This document shows, piece by piece, positions 37,001 through 47,047 of a DNA stretch of 64,000 bases (positions are counted from its first letter, which is position 1; the number at the start of each line of letters is the position of its first letter). This DNA is from Sebaldella termitidis ATCC 33386. GTDB taxonomy: Bacteria; Fusobacteriota; Fusobacteriia; Fusobacteriales; Leptotrichiaceae. The position numbers were made by a program, and so were the translations under genes. A model generated the notes under the pieces. That model was not told the origin of the DNA, ran no database searches, and worked only from the letters and a program-made list of their open reading frames with translations. The stretch covers positions 744,001 through 808,000 of the forward strand of contig NC_013517.1 in assembly GCF_000024405.1 (NCBI RefSeq), written 5' to 3'.

Positions 37001-40000
37001 GAAAGCCGCAGACAAATGTAACAGTAAACGGAGATATAACAGCAACAAACGGAAATAATAACAAAGGTGTAATTTCGCTTAGTGCAAATAAACCTGCTAA
37101 CTCTGAGACAGTAACAAGTACGGGTGACGGAAGTAACGTAACTGTATCGGGAAAAATAACTATAAACGGACTTGGTGCTTATGCAGACGGAGCAGCATCA
37201 AAGATAACAATTTCCGGAGCAGGAAGTTTAATTACTTCAAGCCCTGACGGGGCATTAGTTGCTAAAAACGGAGGGAAGATAAATTTCGCAGGGGGAACAG
37301 TAAATCATAATCATGATGACTCACTGGCATTTTTTGCAGGGGAGATAGGTACTAACCCGACGCTTTCACCGCTTTCCAATATTAACTTTACTGGAACAAC
37401 AACGATAAACTACTCAAAAGGTGTGGTATTTTACGGAAAACCATCGGATTATTCATCAGTAGTCAGTACTACTGCAAGATACGGCGGAATGTCAAATGTT
37501 AAGATAAATATAACAGGACACGGTGTTAATCTGGGAGTATTTGAATTCACTCCTGCAGAAACTATAACAACATGGAACGGAGATAATACATCCCTTATGG
37601 CTTCATTGCAGACAAGAGTCGGAGGGGCAACAATTACAAACAGCGGAGGTTATTGGGTAAAATCATCTCTTGACGGCGGTAAATTCATTATAAATTCTGA
37701 TGTAAACAGAGATAGTGTTTCGGCAGGATCTGTTTCGGGAGATCAGTTTAATGATATAACTATGGAAAGAGTGGCATTCACTCTTAATGCAGGAAAAACT
37801 ATCAGCTCCAATGCCGGAAAAGGTGTGCTTATTACATCAAACAGTAAGGCTGCAAGCAATAATGAAACAGGATATACCATAGACGGAACTATAGATATAA
37901 ATGGTGCAAACGGACTGGGAACTTTCGTAAACTACGGACATACAGTAGTAAACAGCGGCGGACAGATCCTTACTGAAAACGGTGTAGGAGTATATGGAGT
38001 AAACGGAAGCAGAGTGGAGAACAAGGCCGGTGGTCTGATATCTGTAGGAACAGCTTCGACACAGGAAAATATTGGTATAATAGGACTCAGTGAAAAGAAA
38101 AAAATCGGAGCTGAGGCTGATGATAACTTCGGATTTAAGGTGAACGGAGCATTAACCGCAGTAAATATCACAAACTCAGGTGACCTTGAAGTAACAGGTA
38201 ACAAGAGTATGGGGATTTATGCAGATAATAATGTAGCATCACCTAATAAAGCCAAGGTGTTAGTAGTAAACGAGGGGAAAATAGAGGTTACCGGTGATGA
38301 AACAACAGGAATATATGTAAATACCGGAACAATAACTCTGAAAGACAGCAATAATATAATAGTAGGAAAAGACGGAAAAGGAGTTTACGGAAAAAATTCC
38401 GATCTTGCCGTAGGAAATACTTCGATTACAGTGGGTGACAACGGTGTAGGACTTCTGTTCGAAGGGACTACTACTGTTAATCCATACGGAGGAGCAGGAA
38501 AAACTCTGGAGGTAAAACTTTCAAGTCCTGCTACAGAAAAAGGAACAGGAATATATTTTACAGGGTTAAATGGCGAGACATTAACTAATAATATAAATAT
38601 AAAAGCAGGAATAGACGGTCTGGGTGTAGACGACGGAAGTTCCGTAACGGGAATTTACGGTACCGGGAAAAAGGTCGGTGCAGTTCAGCATATGCCTGCA
38701 GTGATAAATAACGGAAATATACTTGTAGGTGAAGGGGATAAGGGTATATACGGAGAATATCTGAATATAAACAATACCGGCGAAATAGCTCTTCAAAATA
38801 AATCTGTGGGAATATATACGAAGAATTCTAATGTTACCACTGCTTCTGATAAAATAAAAGTAAACGGCGACGAAACAATAGGAGCATATGTAAGATGGAG
38901 CGGAACGCTGAACTTTGGAACGGCTGCCTCACAAGTACTTGCAGTAAACGGTAAAAAATCAATAGGTATGTATGTGGGAGGATATACAAGAAATATTATA
39001 AACGGTATTCCGGAAGATCCTTATGATCCGGGAAGTCCGAGTGTAAAAGCACCGGGAGCAAGAGGAATAAATAATGCCGTAATTACTCTGGCAAATACTA
39101 CAAAAACAGCTTCTGCCAATCCTTATGAGGATCTGAAAATAGGAATGTATCTAAACGGCGGAGAAGAAATAAACAGTACACAAAATAATCTGAATAATAC
39201 AGGGGCGGTAATAAACGTAGGAGCCAATAATATCGGAGTTTACGGTGTACGTTCGGAATTTACCAATGCTGGAACTATAAATAATAAAGATACAGGATCA
39301 GGAAATCAGAATATCGGTATTTACTTTACCGATGCGGCAACAGGTGTTCCGGCTCTTTCAGGCGGAGATAAATTCAGAGTTACCAATACAGGAACTATAG
39401 ATGTGCTGGGTGAGAATAACCTTGGTATCTTTGCCACTATAAATGATATTTCGGGAAGAACAGATTCAAGCGGGGTAATCTATCTTGATGCAGGCGGAAT
39501 AATAAATGTAAAACCTGTGAATAAAGGTGCAAGTCCTGTAAACACACCTATAGGAGTGTATGCTAAGGGAAGCGGGATAACAATAAGTACTTCTACAGCT
39601 GCCGGAAATACATTTAATGTAGATGAAGACGGAATAGGAATTTATTCAGACGGTGCGAATGAGCTAACAGGATATAAAGGTGCATATAATCTGAAATCAA
39701 GTATGGCAGGAGCACAGGCAGTAAAATCAATAGGAATATTTCTGAAAGACGGTTCTGTAGCTAAGAGCGGGGATATAACATTGAACAGTGTAACAGGAAA
39801 TGATTCTTCCGGAAATGCCATTAGACCGATAGGAGTTTATTATTCTAAGCCGACAATACCGGGAATGCTGGGTACGATTGAACACGGACTGAATATAACG
39901 GATACAGGAAGCGGAGCTGGGAAATCAGTAATAGGATTGTTTATAACAGGAGTAAATGATACAGATTCTATAAAAAATACAGGGAATATAACTCTGGGAA

Positions 40001-43000
40001 GTAATGAAAGCCTTGGGGCATATGTAATAGATTCAGTATTGTCAAGTACAGGGACTATTACAGCTAACGGAAACAGTTCATATGGTGTTTACCTTACTAA
40101 TTCCACAGCATTTGCAGCACAGGACAGTATATTTACAAATGAATACGATCCTCTGAAAAAAGGTGAAATATACGCTAAAGCAGATGGTTCTATAGGAATT
40201 CTGATCAAAGGGGACACAGCGGTAACAAAGGTTCCGCTCGGAATTAACAAGGGAGCTGTAGAATCTGGAGTCGGACTGACATCAGGAATAGATGCAGTAG
40301 GAGTGTATGTAGAAAATGGAAAATTCATAAATGATAAGACAGCAGCATATACAGGAATTATAAAATCTAATCTTGCTTCTACAGAACCTACGCCGGGGAC
40401 AATAATAGCAGGAAGTATAGCTGTGTCATCTAAAGACGGGGAAGTATTAAATAAAGGAGATATAGTTTCCGAATATGTGGGAATTTATTCCGAAGACAGT
40501 AAAATAGAACATCAGGGAAATATTGATATTTTAAGCGGAACAGGAATAATAGGAAAAAGAACAACAGCACCCGGTGCAGATTCTACTGTAGTGCTGGATA
40601 CTGATACAGTAACTGGAAATTCATCGAAGATAACAGGGACTGCAAACGCTCTTACAGGAGTGCTTGCATTGGACGGAACAAAGGTTACCCTGAAAAATTC
40701 AGATATTTCATTGACAGGAAACAATACTTTCGGATTATTGCTCACAAGTATGGTGCCCAGTGCCCTGAACAAGTCATCTGCAGAGCTTCTGAAAGGAGAT
40801 ATAACAGTAGGAAGCGGCGGAATAGCAGTTTACTCTGTTAACGGAAATCTGGATATAAAAAATTATGATGCAAATTCAAAATTTGTGCTGGGTAATGAAG
40901 GTATAGGGATATACGCAGATACAGCTACAGTAATTGATGCTGGTTCCGGAGTAAAAGTACTGAATATGGATTATACCTCTACTGCAAATAAAGGAGTAGG
41001 TGTATATTATGAAGAAAGTACGGGGACAGGAAACAGAGTCAATAATATTACTGTAAAAAATATAAATACCGGACTGAAAGAAAATTTTGTAAATATTTTG
41101 AGCAACAATACTAATCTTACAAATAATGCAGATCAGGTAGTAGGCAAGAGCGGAATTGGAATTTACGGTTCGGGAAGAGGAAGTATCATAAATAACGGTA
41201 CGATTTTCTTAAACGGTGAAACTGCTGTGGGACTTTATGCCAAGGGAGCAGGTCCGCTTGATATAGTGACAATAACTAAGCTCGGATCTATAGAAGAAGA
41301 GGCTTCAAGTCTTGTTGATTATAAAGAAAGAATAGGAGCATATATAGATACTAATGCAAATATAACAGGTACAGACAGTTATTCATTTAATGTAGACGGC
41401 GGAATAGGAATGTATCTGAAGAGTTATATAGATTATGCGGGAACTATGATTGTGGGCGGAACTACGTTTAATGACGGCATAGATGATCACAGAACAATAG
41501 GAATATATGTAGACAGTTCGGTAAATAATCTGGCAAAAGATCTTAACGCAAATATAAAAGTAACAGGCGAGGAAGGTGTAGGAATTTATCTTGCCAAAAC
41601 AGGAATGACCGGAGCAGCAGTGAAATATACAGGAACAATGGATCTTCTGGCAGTAAATCCTAATGGTAAATACGGAATAGGAATATACTTAAGCGAGTAC
41701 AGCAATCTTGACTTTACAGGAACTATAAATATAGGAGGAGCCACAGGAGTAAACAATATAGGGTTCTATATAGAAAATAATGCTGTTTCAAACCTGACGG
41801 CCGGAACTATCAATACCAATAACAGCGGTATACTTGCATATATTAAGGAAGGAACGTTTAATACTTCAGGAAGCCTTGTAATAAACGGTCTGACTAACAT
41901 AATAGTAGAAGGAACAACTGGTACTCTTACAAACGGAGTAAATGTAGAGGTAGGTACTACAGGACTTCAGGGTATAAACGGAGCTACAGTGGCCAATCTT
42001 TCAGCTGGTAAGCTGTGGTCAACGATAGATCAGGCATTAGCTCTTTCAGGTTCAGATGGTGTAAAAATATCAAATGAGGGAGTAATAGAACTAAAAGGTG
42101 AGAATTCCGTGGGAATATTCACAAAAGATTCTACAGCTACGCTGAAAAACGGAAGTACTATAGAAGTCGGGAAAAATGGTGTAGGGGTATATGCCCTTCT
42201 TGATAATAATGCTCCGGATTCTGTGGTGAAAATAGATACAGGATCATCTCTGATAAAAATAGGAGAAGGAGCTACAGGTATTGCCTTTGATAAGAAAGGA
42301 GTTTCCACAGGAGACTTAAAGCTTGATTTTGCAGGAACTGTAGATATACAGGGAACAGGCGGAGAAAATAAAGGTATATACATGAAGGATACAATCGTAT
42401 CGGGAACAGTAGACGGAAATATAATTCTGAGTGATAATTCAACGGGAATTTATACTGACAGCAGCAATTTTACTACAAATGCTTATATAAAGGTAGGAGC
42501 AAGCACTGGAACTGGAACAGCAGTGGGAATATTTGCCGATAACGGAGCAGCAGTAACGAATACAGGTACAGTAGAAACAGGAGAGGCAGGTATAGCACAC
42601 TTTGCAGGAAACGGAGCTGTAATAGATACCAGCGGAACAAACATAATGGCAGATAAGTCGACTATAGCAATGGCAGGTGCCGGCGGAACTATTAATTATA
42701 ATAATTCCGGAGATGTATTTGTAGGAGATAATGAAAAGAAAGGATTTGCAGCGGACGGGGGAATTGTTAATCTTACAGGCGGAAAAACAGTAAATGTAGG
42801 AAATAACAACAGTGTAGGAATTATCATAGGTTCTTCTGGGAGTGTAAATAATATAAACAGTGTAAATGTAGGAAATGCTTCTACGGGAGTGTATGTAAAA
42901 GATAACTCAAACTATAATGTATATTATAATATATTCTTAAATGACCAGGGAGCAGGCGGAATTTCCGGAGAAGGCGGACTGATTACTCTTAACAGCGGAA

Positions 43001-45774
43001 TTTTCATATTATCCGCAGCAGGTGTAAATGAAGCTATAGGTATGATAAACAAAGGTGCCGGAGGAATAGCAGATAACAGAGGGGTAATAGATTTCAGAGC
43101 AGGAACTGGAAATATAGGAATGTACGGAAGCAGCACTGATAATATTCAGAATAATAACCAGATACTAATAGGAGAGTCTGCAAGTACAAGTACAGCTGTG
43201 GGAATGTACGGAGAGGCAGCAAATAATGTACTGAATTATGCTGATATAACTATAGGAAAAGCAGCAATAGGAATGTACGGAAAAAATGTCACAGACGGAA
43301 TTTCAGGTGTGGATAACTATGCAAACATAACAAGTACAGCCACAAATGCAATAGGAATGTACGGAGAAAATTCCGGAGTAAAAAATGCCGGAACTGTAGC
43401 AATGTCTCTTGCAGGTGTGGGTATATACGGAAAAAACAGTATAATAGAAAATACAGGAACAATAATAACAGGAGATACAATAAAAACAGGATTGGCAGAA
43501 GAAACAGCAGTGGGAATATATGCTACAGGAACAAGTGATGTAAGAAATGTAAGCAATATTAACACTGGATGGTCATCTGTGGGAATTTTCGGAGAGAACG
43601 GAACCATAATAAATGATGGTACAATAACTGCCGGTGAAAGTTCAATATATATGTTTACATACGGTGCCGGAGGAAACATAATAAATAACTCGCTTCTTAA
43701 CCTTACAGACAGAAGTATAGGAATATATGCTACAGCGGGAACAGCTGTAAACAGCAATACCGGTGTAATAAATGTAGGGAAATCAGACATTATGAGTGAT
43801 CCGAGAGAATTCGCAGTAGGAATGGCGACTGAAACAGGTACTGTAATCAACAGAGGAACTATTAATGTAGATAAGGAATACGGAGTAGGAATGTTTGCCG
43901 GTAAGAAAGATGCCAATACAGGGAAAGCTTATAATGAAGGAACTATAAATGTAACTGGTAAAAATGCTTATGGTATACAGGTAAATGAAGAGGCACAGGC
44001 ATATAACAGCGGTATAATAAATGTAAGCGGAAACGGAGCATACGGTATAGCTGCTTCCAAGAGATCAAGTGTATATAATTCCGGAACTATGAATATAAGC
44101 GGTACTTCTATGGGAGTTTATCTGGAAGACAGTTCATATTTTGAAAACAGCGGTACAATGGTAATGGATACTACAGGACAGGGAGTGTATCTGGGGACAG
44201 GTTCACAATTTGTAAATACTCTTACAGGAACTCTGATAATAAACGGAATAAGCGCAACAGAGGATCAGGTTAAGAAAACCGGAGCAACAGACTTTACCAA
44301 TATAGGAAATATAGTATTTGAAGGGCCTAATGTACAGATACACGGGGTACCTATAACAAATATAGGAAATATAGTAATTAACGGTCCGCTGAATATACCG
44401 GCAGGAACAAATGTTATTTTGAATACCGTAGATACAGACAACGGTATGGGCGCATGGAAGATTCTAGACGGAGTTACGGGAACAGGAAATATTATATTAA
44501 GCCCGGGAGCAACACAAGGCAATTCAAAACTTGTTCATAATGTTCAGATAATGGACTTTGGAACTACGGCAGGAGACCTGTCAATAGTATCGCAATCAGT
44601 AACATGGCTTGCAGATAAATGGTATGATGAAGAAAATACACGTCATGTATTAAGACTGACAAAAATACCATATGTAGAGCTTTTGGCAAATACTGAAGCA
44701 ATGGAATTCGGAAGAGGTCTTGATTATATTTATGAAAGACAGGCAGCAAAAGAGCTTCAGATGTTTGACGGCATTGATACTATAATGAATAAAGACGAAC
44801 TGGCAGAAACATTTGATATGCAGCTGAGAGGTAATGTATATGCGAATATCCAGCAGAGAATGATGGATGTGGACGGTGCATTCGATATGGCATACAGACA
44901 GCTGAAGAGTGAAGAGAATACAACTAAGGACGTGACTAAAGTATCTGCAATATATTCAGGGGGAAATATTTCGGATAAAAATCCGGGGGTAGAAGAATAT
45001 GATTATCAGTCACTAGGGATTATGTATCTGAAAGAAAAAGAAACATTGAAATACGGAACAAATCTTAATTATTCACTCGGAATAATGCAGACTAAATTTG
45101 ATTTTGACCAGGACTCAAAAGAGGATGTAACAAGTCTGAAAGCCGGAATAGGCTATGAACAATACCTTACACAGGGCAGCAGATTTAAATTCATGACAAG
45201 AGGGGAGCTGGGAGTAAATTATCATGACATGGAAAGAAAGATGCATCTGAATACAGGTACATATAAAAATAACGGAGATTATTTTTCAGGAACAGCGCAG
45301 ATAAAAAACAGACTTAACTATGAACTGCCTATAATATCAAAAACATTTAAAATGGATGTTTACGGAAGTCTGAATATGGGCTACGGAGTATACGAAGGCT
45401 TTAAGGAAGACGGAGACGGAATATATCTGGATGTAAAATCGGAAGATTATTTCTCAATAAGACCGGGAGTAGGAATTGAAGGGGAAATTGCCTACACTAC
45501 AGTCAAAGGAAATAAATTCATGGTGACTGCCGGAGCAGCATATGAGTATGAAACACAGGATATATATGATGACGGAAACCGTGTGAAGATAGCAGATACT
45601 CCTGCAGGTTATTACAGACTTGAAAAACCCGAAAAAATCGATAATATAGTAAAAGCTAATCTGGGACTGGGATTTGAAACTGCCCACGGATTTAAGACAG
45701 GTGTGAGAGTGGAAAGAGAAGAGGGAAGTGTAGACGGTACAAAGTATCAGATAGATTTCTCATGGAAATTCTAG
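34018..45774 (+). CDS. Giant Fusobacteria-type autotransporter, 3918 aa
   Basis: This is a type Va surface protein. A long basic signal region precedes the hydrophobic core ALALTFLLTGGFLSA (residues 1-42). A coiled-coil N-terminal domain (about 50-92) ends in VIKSPWESYIFSTFGGF, typical of Fusobacterium autotransporters. Residues about 195-335 are Pro/Asn/Val-rich (PPVISVDPQTPPKIEPP). The passenger (about 340-3600) is a repetitive beta-helix with roughly sixty G(I/V)G(I/V)Y-like turns. The last 270 or so residues are the translocating beta-barrel, ending YQIDFSWKF with the BAM Phe. ATG 34018 follows AAGGAAGG. It is one uninterrupted ORF. The FadA-like cassette follows. Likely role: adhesion or aggregation; ligand unknown. 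Confidence 0.92.
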   Translation: MKNVLGQVEKRLKSCLKHNKRIRYSKALALTFLLTGGFLSAEQAELAEDVNFVKVSENLNKRIKQLRLENKKKLKDSRLELERLEKEGDQVIKSPWESYIFSTFGGFKDTDKKDKVWKYGSRMDTEQDRMRNIMSGQQGAYTGQRGTTGWITETHTNKHGYSWANFSQNAWDGNTAIYDNTYMFSIMATVTPKQQPDIPVPNVNLPSLGGINAPSYNPISINVNEPSLIGSININQVNIGFVGVNPPLLGSIANVTSPKSVTVSGVDPNININVAAPGEVKMDVIVPPKIDVNPPVISVDPQTPPKIEPPVIVIPSPKTVEAPNFSNYIAPGGSWITGHGESIRGVNTFQSGVLVAYTTAEPSKGTTENLRIGQVRRLTDPAFPLFSELSLSGGNGGRGTVYAYRTDDKVTGTSGYSNVRIGEAVAEYDPKYWSAAPGNGQDIANSANRTGYGAGAILTNSINQKNRWLMTIHKRGGSVPTTIDRIDFILGGPDGVPGTPAPAGEAAKTGEQGVLLMRNDGDVQFNNSSITLRGKTTINQNIVHYGNHYLTSLEFNNVTINIVGNENTLFTNVSVSDIGYWSTPEINSSYPNWGLPEKDNGIGAKGIFGKTDLDIDTRVNTIFFIQKAASRRWNGYNAVTNPGGLVVYTPLMGRIRYYNRDGLGVKGTFNFNGAGNVGAWIHKYTPDRAAYGYSGVGASETPLIDLGTVNMRGDSNVGVYFAQHASNEQRPDYNGIYQGILPLDFRIGETLGKGGALTQSNEGDKDGDKSTTTGNVALYVTSGQRKELTVLNGYFPATVNLITHASTNTQATGIAPGTQLGYTDLNTPQHAIKDLTVTDYSVLFGKYSKDNIAVVARNGSVVKIQPAGNITDGVAAGASDADRATGTIIAYAEGVWFNPRPAVISPNTGGVGPGLVVTDGTPGQKYVANYGSEIHLLKPVFMGSKNAIPLYAKDGAKIVTQSITLYGPESIGSYADGRKFWAVSSLQASGAGTGGKPQTNVTVNGDITATNGNNNKGVISLSANKPANSETVTSTGDGSNVTVSGKITINGLGAYADGAASKITISGAGSLITSSPDGALVAKNGGKINFAGGTVNHNHDDSLAFFAGEIGTNPTLSPLSNINFTGTTTINYSKGVVFYGKPSDYSSVVSTTARYGGMSNVKINITGHGVNLGVFEFTPAETITTWNGDNTSLMASLQTRVGGATITNSGGYWVKSSLDGGKFIINSDVNRDSVSAGSVSGDQFNDITMERVAFTLNAGKTISSNAGKGVLITSNSKAASNNETGYTIDGTIDINGANGLGTFVNYGHTVVNSGGQILTENGVGVYGVNGSRVENKAGGLISVGTASTQENIGIIGLSEKKKIGAEADDNFGFKVNGALTAVNITNSGDLEVTGNKSMGIYADNNVASPNKAKVLVVNEGKIEVTGDETTGIYVNTGTITLKDSNNIIVGKDGKGVYGKNSDLAVGNTSITVGDNGVGLLFEGTTTVNPYGGAGKTLEVKLSSPATEKGTGIYFTGLNGETLTNNINIKAGIDGLGVDDGSSVTGIYGTGKKVGAVQHMPAVINNGNILVGEGDKGIYGEYLNINNTGEIALQNKSVGIYTKNSNVTTASDKIKVNGDETIGAYVRWSGTLNFGTAASQVLAVNGKKSIGMYVGGYTRNIINGIPEDPYDPGSPSVKAPGARGINNAVITLANTTKTASANPYEDLKIGMYLNGGEEINSTQNNLNNTGAVINVGANNIGVYGVRSEFTNAGTINNKDTGSGNQNIGIYFTDAATGVPALSGGDKFRVTNTGTIDVLGENNLGIFATINDISGRTDSSGVIYLDAGGIINVKPVNKGASPVNTPIGVYAKGSGITISTSTAAGNTFNVDEDGIGIYSDGANELTGYKGAYNLKSSMAGAQAVKSIGIFLKDGSVAKSGDITLNSVTGNDSSGNAIRPIGVYYSKPTIPGMLGTIEHGLNITDTGSGAGKSVIGLFITGVNDTDSIKNTGNITLGSNESLGAYVIDSVLSSTGTITANGNSSYGVYLTNSTAFAAQDSIFTNEYDPLKKGEIYAKADGSIGILIKGDTAVTKVPLGINKGAVESGVGLTSGIDAVGVYVENGKFINDKTAAYTGIIKSNLASTEPTPGTIIAGSIAVSSKDGEVLNKGDIVSEYVGIYSEDSKIEHQGNIDILSGTGIIGKRTTAPGADSTVVLDTDTVTGNSSKITGTANALTGVLALDGTKVTLKNSDISLTGNNTFGLLLTSMVPSALNKSSAELLKGDITVGSGGIAVYSVNGNLDIKNYDANSKFVLGNEGIGIYADTATVIDAGSGVKVLNMDYTSTANKGVGVYYEESTGTGNRVNNITVKNINTGLKENFVNILSNNTNLTNNADQVVGKSGIGIYGSGRGSIINNGTIFLNGETAVGLYAKGAGPLDIVTITKLGSIEEEASSLVDYKERIGAYIDTNANITGTDSYSFNVDGGIGMYLKSYIDYAGTMIVGGTTFNDGIDDHRTIGIYVDSSVNNLAKDLNANIKVTGEEGVGIYLAKTGMTGAAVKYTGTMDLLAVNPNGKYGIGIYLSEYSNLDFTGTINIGGATGVNNIGFYIENNAVSNLTAGTINTNNSGILAYIKEGTFNTSGSLVINGLTNIIVEGTTGTLTNGVNVEVGTTGLQGINGATVANLSAGKLWSTIDQALALSGSDGVKISNEGVIELKGENSVGIFTKDSTATLKNGSTIEVGKNGVGVYALLDNNAPDSVVKIDTGSSLIKIGEGATGIAFDKKGVSTGDLKLDFAGTVDIQGTGGENKGIYMKDTIVSGTVDGNIILSDNSTGIYTDSSNFTTNAYIKVGASTGTGTAVGIFADNGAAVTNTGTVETGEAGIAHFAGNGAVIDTSGTNIMADKSTIAMAGAGGTINYNNSGDVFVGDNEKKGFAADGGIVNLTGGKTVNVGNNNSVGIIIGSSGSVNNINSVNVGNASTGVYVKDNSNYNVYYNIFLNDQGAGGISGEGGLITLNSGIFILSAAGVNEAIGMINKGAGGIADNRGVIDFRAGTGNIGMYGSSTDNIQNNNQILIGESASTSTAVGMYGEAANNVLNYADITIGKAAIGMYGKNVTDGISGVDNYANITSTATNAIGMYGENSGVKNAGTVAMSLAGVGIYGKNSIIENTGTIITGDTIKTGLAEETAVGIYATGTSDVRNVSNINTGWSSVGIFGENGTIINDGTITAGESSIYMFTYGAGGNIINNSLLNLTDRSIGIYATAGTAVNSNTGVINVGKSDIMSDPREFAVGMATETGTVINRGTINVDKEYGVGMFAGKKDANTGKAYNEGTINVTGKNAYGIQVNEEAQAYNSGIINVSGNGAYGIAASKRSSVYNSGTMNISGTSMGVYLEDSSYFENSGTMVMDTTGQGVYLGTGSQFVNTLTGTLIINGISATEDQVKKTGATDFTNIGNIVFEGPNVQIHGVPITNIGNIVINGPLNIPAGTNVILNTVDTDNGMGAWKILDGVTGTGNIILSPGATQGNSKLVHNVQIMDFGTTAGDLSIVSQSVTWLADKWYDEENTRHVLRLTKIPYVELLANTEAMEFGRGLDYIYERQAAKELQMFDGIDTIMNKDELAETFDMQLRGNVYANIQQRMMDVDGAFDMAYRQLKSEENTTKDVTKVSAIYSGGNISDKNPGVEEYDYQSLGIMYLKEKETLKYGTNLNYSLGIMQTKFDFDQDSKEDVTSLKAGIGYEQYLTQGSRFKFMTRGELGVNYHDMERKMHLNTGTYKNNGDYFSGTAQIKNRLNYELPIISKTFKMDVYGSLNMGYGVYEGFKEDGDGIYLDVKSEDYFSIRPGVGIEGEIAYTTVKGNKFMVTAGAAYEYETQDIYDDGNRVKIADTPAGYYRLEKPEKIDNIVKANLGLGFETAHGFKTGVRVEREEGSVDGTKYQIDFSWKF

Positions 45775-45914
45775 TATAATATTCAGCATAATGACATCAT
45801 AATGATATCTGCTGAAATTTATCAAAATTATTATATTTCAAATATTCGGGAAACATGGTCAGGATTATCAGACCGGCTGTAAAATAAGAAATATTTTCAT
45901 TAGTTATATAAAGG

Positions 45915-45951
45915 AACTGCAGACTGCAGGAAAAAATCCTGCAGTGCAGTT
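45915..45951 (+). other. Strong hairpin between autotransporter and FadA-like gene
   Basis: AACTGC(AG)ACTGCAGG (45915-45930) pairs with CCTGCAGTGCAGTT (45938-45951) over 14 bp with one two-base bulge and loop AAAAAAT. No T-run follows, so termination is unlikely. It could be an mRNA 3'-end stabiliser or a processing site separating the 11.8-kb message from the downstream gene. Confidence 0.7.
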
Positions 45952-46011
45952 TCGGAAAAAGGGTTTTATCCGGAATTTATACTTTTCGGAAAGAAGCCGG
46001 CAGGAGGAAAA

Positions 46012-46392
46012 ATGAGAAAATTACTAATATGTTTTATGATATGTTTAAGTGCAGGGAGTTATGCCTATACAAGAACATCAACAATAACAAAGGAAGCAGA
46101 AAAAATAGAAAAAGCGGAAGAACAGAGAAAAGACAGGCTCAGCAGGAGAAAAGACAAGCTTGAGTCAGAGCTTGCTGAATTGCTGAAAAATTATAACAGC
46201 AGAGTAGAGATTACTGAAAAGCTTAAAATGGACTCAGAAGTAAGATGGTACAGAGATGAGTACAAAGAAATACTGAAAAAATATGAATCGGTTCAGGATA
46301 ATCTGGAAAAAGAAATAGAAAAAAAAGAAAGAGAACTGGCGATAGTCAACAGAGGTCTCGGAATATCAGCAGAAGAAATTACAGAAGAATAA
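46012..46392 (+). CDS. FadA-like small secreted adhesin, 126 aa
   Basis: Signal peptide MRKLLICFMICLSAGSYA is followed by an almost entirely helical, charged coiled coil (residues about 25-115). The segment SEVRWYRDEYKEILKKYESVQDNLEKEIEKKERELA lines up well with the second helix of FadA (TRFYKSQYQ...LASKYEDALKKLESEMEQQKAVI), the Fusobacterium adhesin that forms helical hairpin filaments. Length is similar to FadA (about 129 aa). CAGGAGG precedes ATG 46012. It lies 237 bp after the giant autotransporter. The leucine-chain assembly motif of FadA is not obvious, so I call it FadA-like. Confidence 0.78.
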   Translation: MRKLLICFMICLSAGSYAYTRTSTITKEAEKIEKAEEQRKDRLSRRKDKLESELAELLKNYNSRVEITEKLKMDSEVRWYRDEYKEILKKYESVQDNLEKEIEKKERELAIVNRGLGISAEEITEE

Positions 46393-46791
46393 GATATAAT
46401 TTTTTTAGATAAGAAAAACAGATATTCGTAATTTTGCGGTATTGTATCTTTTGGGATCTGTTTTGCGGAAGTCGCTGATATATGAATTTAAGATAATACA
46501 GACAGATTTAACGTCATTTCTTTACTTAAAAACAGTTATTTACCGGATTCCCCAAAAACCCGAAAATAAACTTTCAAGTTTTTAGATATATAAATACCCT
46601 TGTTCGAGTGTAAGTTTTATATGCTTTTCAGATAATTTAACAGATAGAAAAAAACATCCATTTTTAGAAAAACATCAGTCTTGCTGCAGAACAGATCTGA
46701 AAAGATACAATGTCAGTAAAATATGTAGTGTCTGTTTTTCAAAAAAAGAGATTAATAAAATGCCGTTTTTAATGGAGAAAAGAGGAAAGTC
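46393..46791. other. 399-bp intergenic region
   Basis: No gene or clear terminator is seen. A weak promoter-like pair (TTGCTG 46681-46686, 17 bp, GATACA 46704-46709) lies about 85 bp before the small-protein operon. There is a small AAACTT-TC-AAGTTT hairpin near 46568-46581. Confidence 0.35.
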
Positions 46792-47037
46792 ATGAAAAAA
46801 GTAATAATATTATCAGCATTACTGATATTTTCCGCAGGACAGGTCTCATTGTCAGCTCCGAAAGTAAGAAAAGTAAAAAAAACTGAAAGTCAGAAGATGA
46901 AAGAAGAAATAGACAGAATAGAAAAGAGAGTAAATGAGATAAATAAAAATATAGAGGATTATAAGACTGCTGAAATAAAACTGGACGAACTGGATGAAAA
47001 GTATTCACAGACAATGAAGGATCTAAGATTAGAATAA
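46792..47037 (+). CDS. Small secreted coiled-coil protein, 81 aa
   Basis: Signal peptide MKKVIILSALLIFSAGQVSLSA is followed by a basic stretch (PKVRKVKKTESQK) and one amphipathic coiled coil (MKEEIDRIEKRVNEINKNIEDYKTAEIKLDELDEKY). It resembles a half-length FadA-type chain but lacks the FadA second-helix motif. It is the first gene of a packed operon (gaps 10, 24 and 20 bp, then a 4-bp overlap) ending in the OmpA-domain gene. Probably periplasmic or exported; function unknown. Confidence 0.75.
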   Translation: MKKVIILSALLIFSAGQVSLSAPKVRKVKKTESQKMKEEIDRIEKRVNEINKNIEDYKTAEIKLDELDEKYSQTMKDLRLE

Positions 47038-47047
47038 AGGAGAAATT

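Noticed and set aside
43317-43916. 199-codon minus-strand frame inside the giant autotransporter, and several other antisense frames there
   Set aside because: Low-complexity mirror of the Gly/Ile/Tyr repeats (Pro/Ile/Phe-rich); no start signals.
45915-45951. Terminator of the giant autotransporter
   Set aside because: A strong stem, but no T-run follows; recorded as a hairpin instead.
46600-46625. TTCGA-containing stretch resembling a tRNA T-loop
   Set aside because: No acceptor, D or anticodon arms can be drawn around it. I found no tRNA gene elsewhere in the window either.
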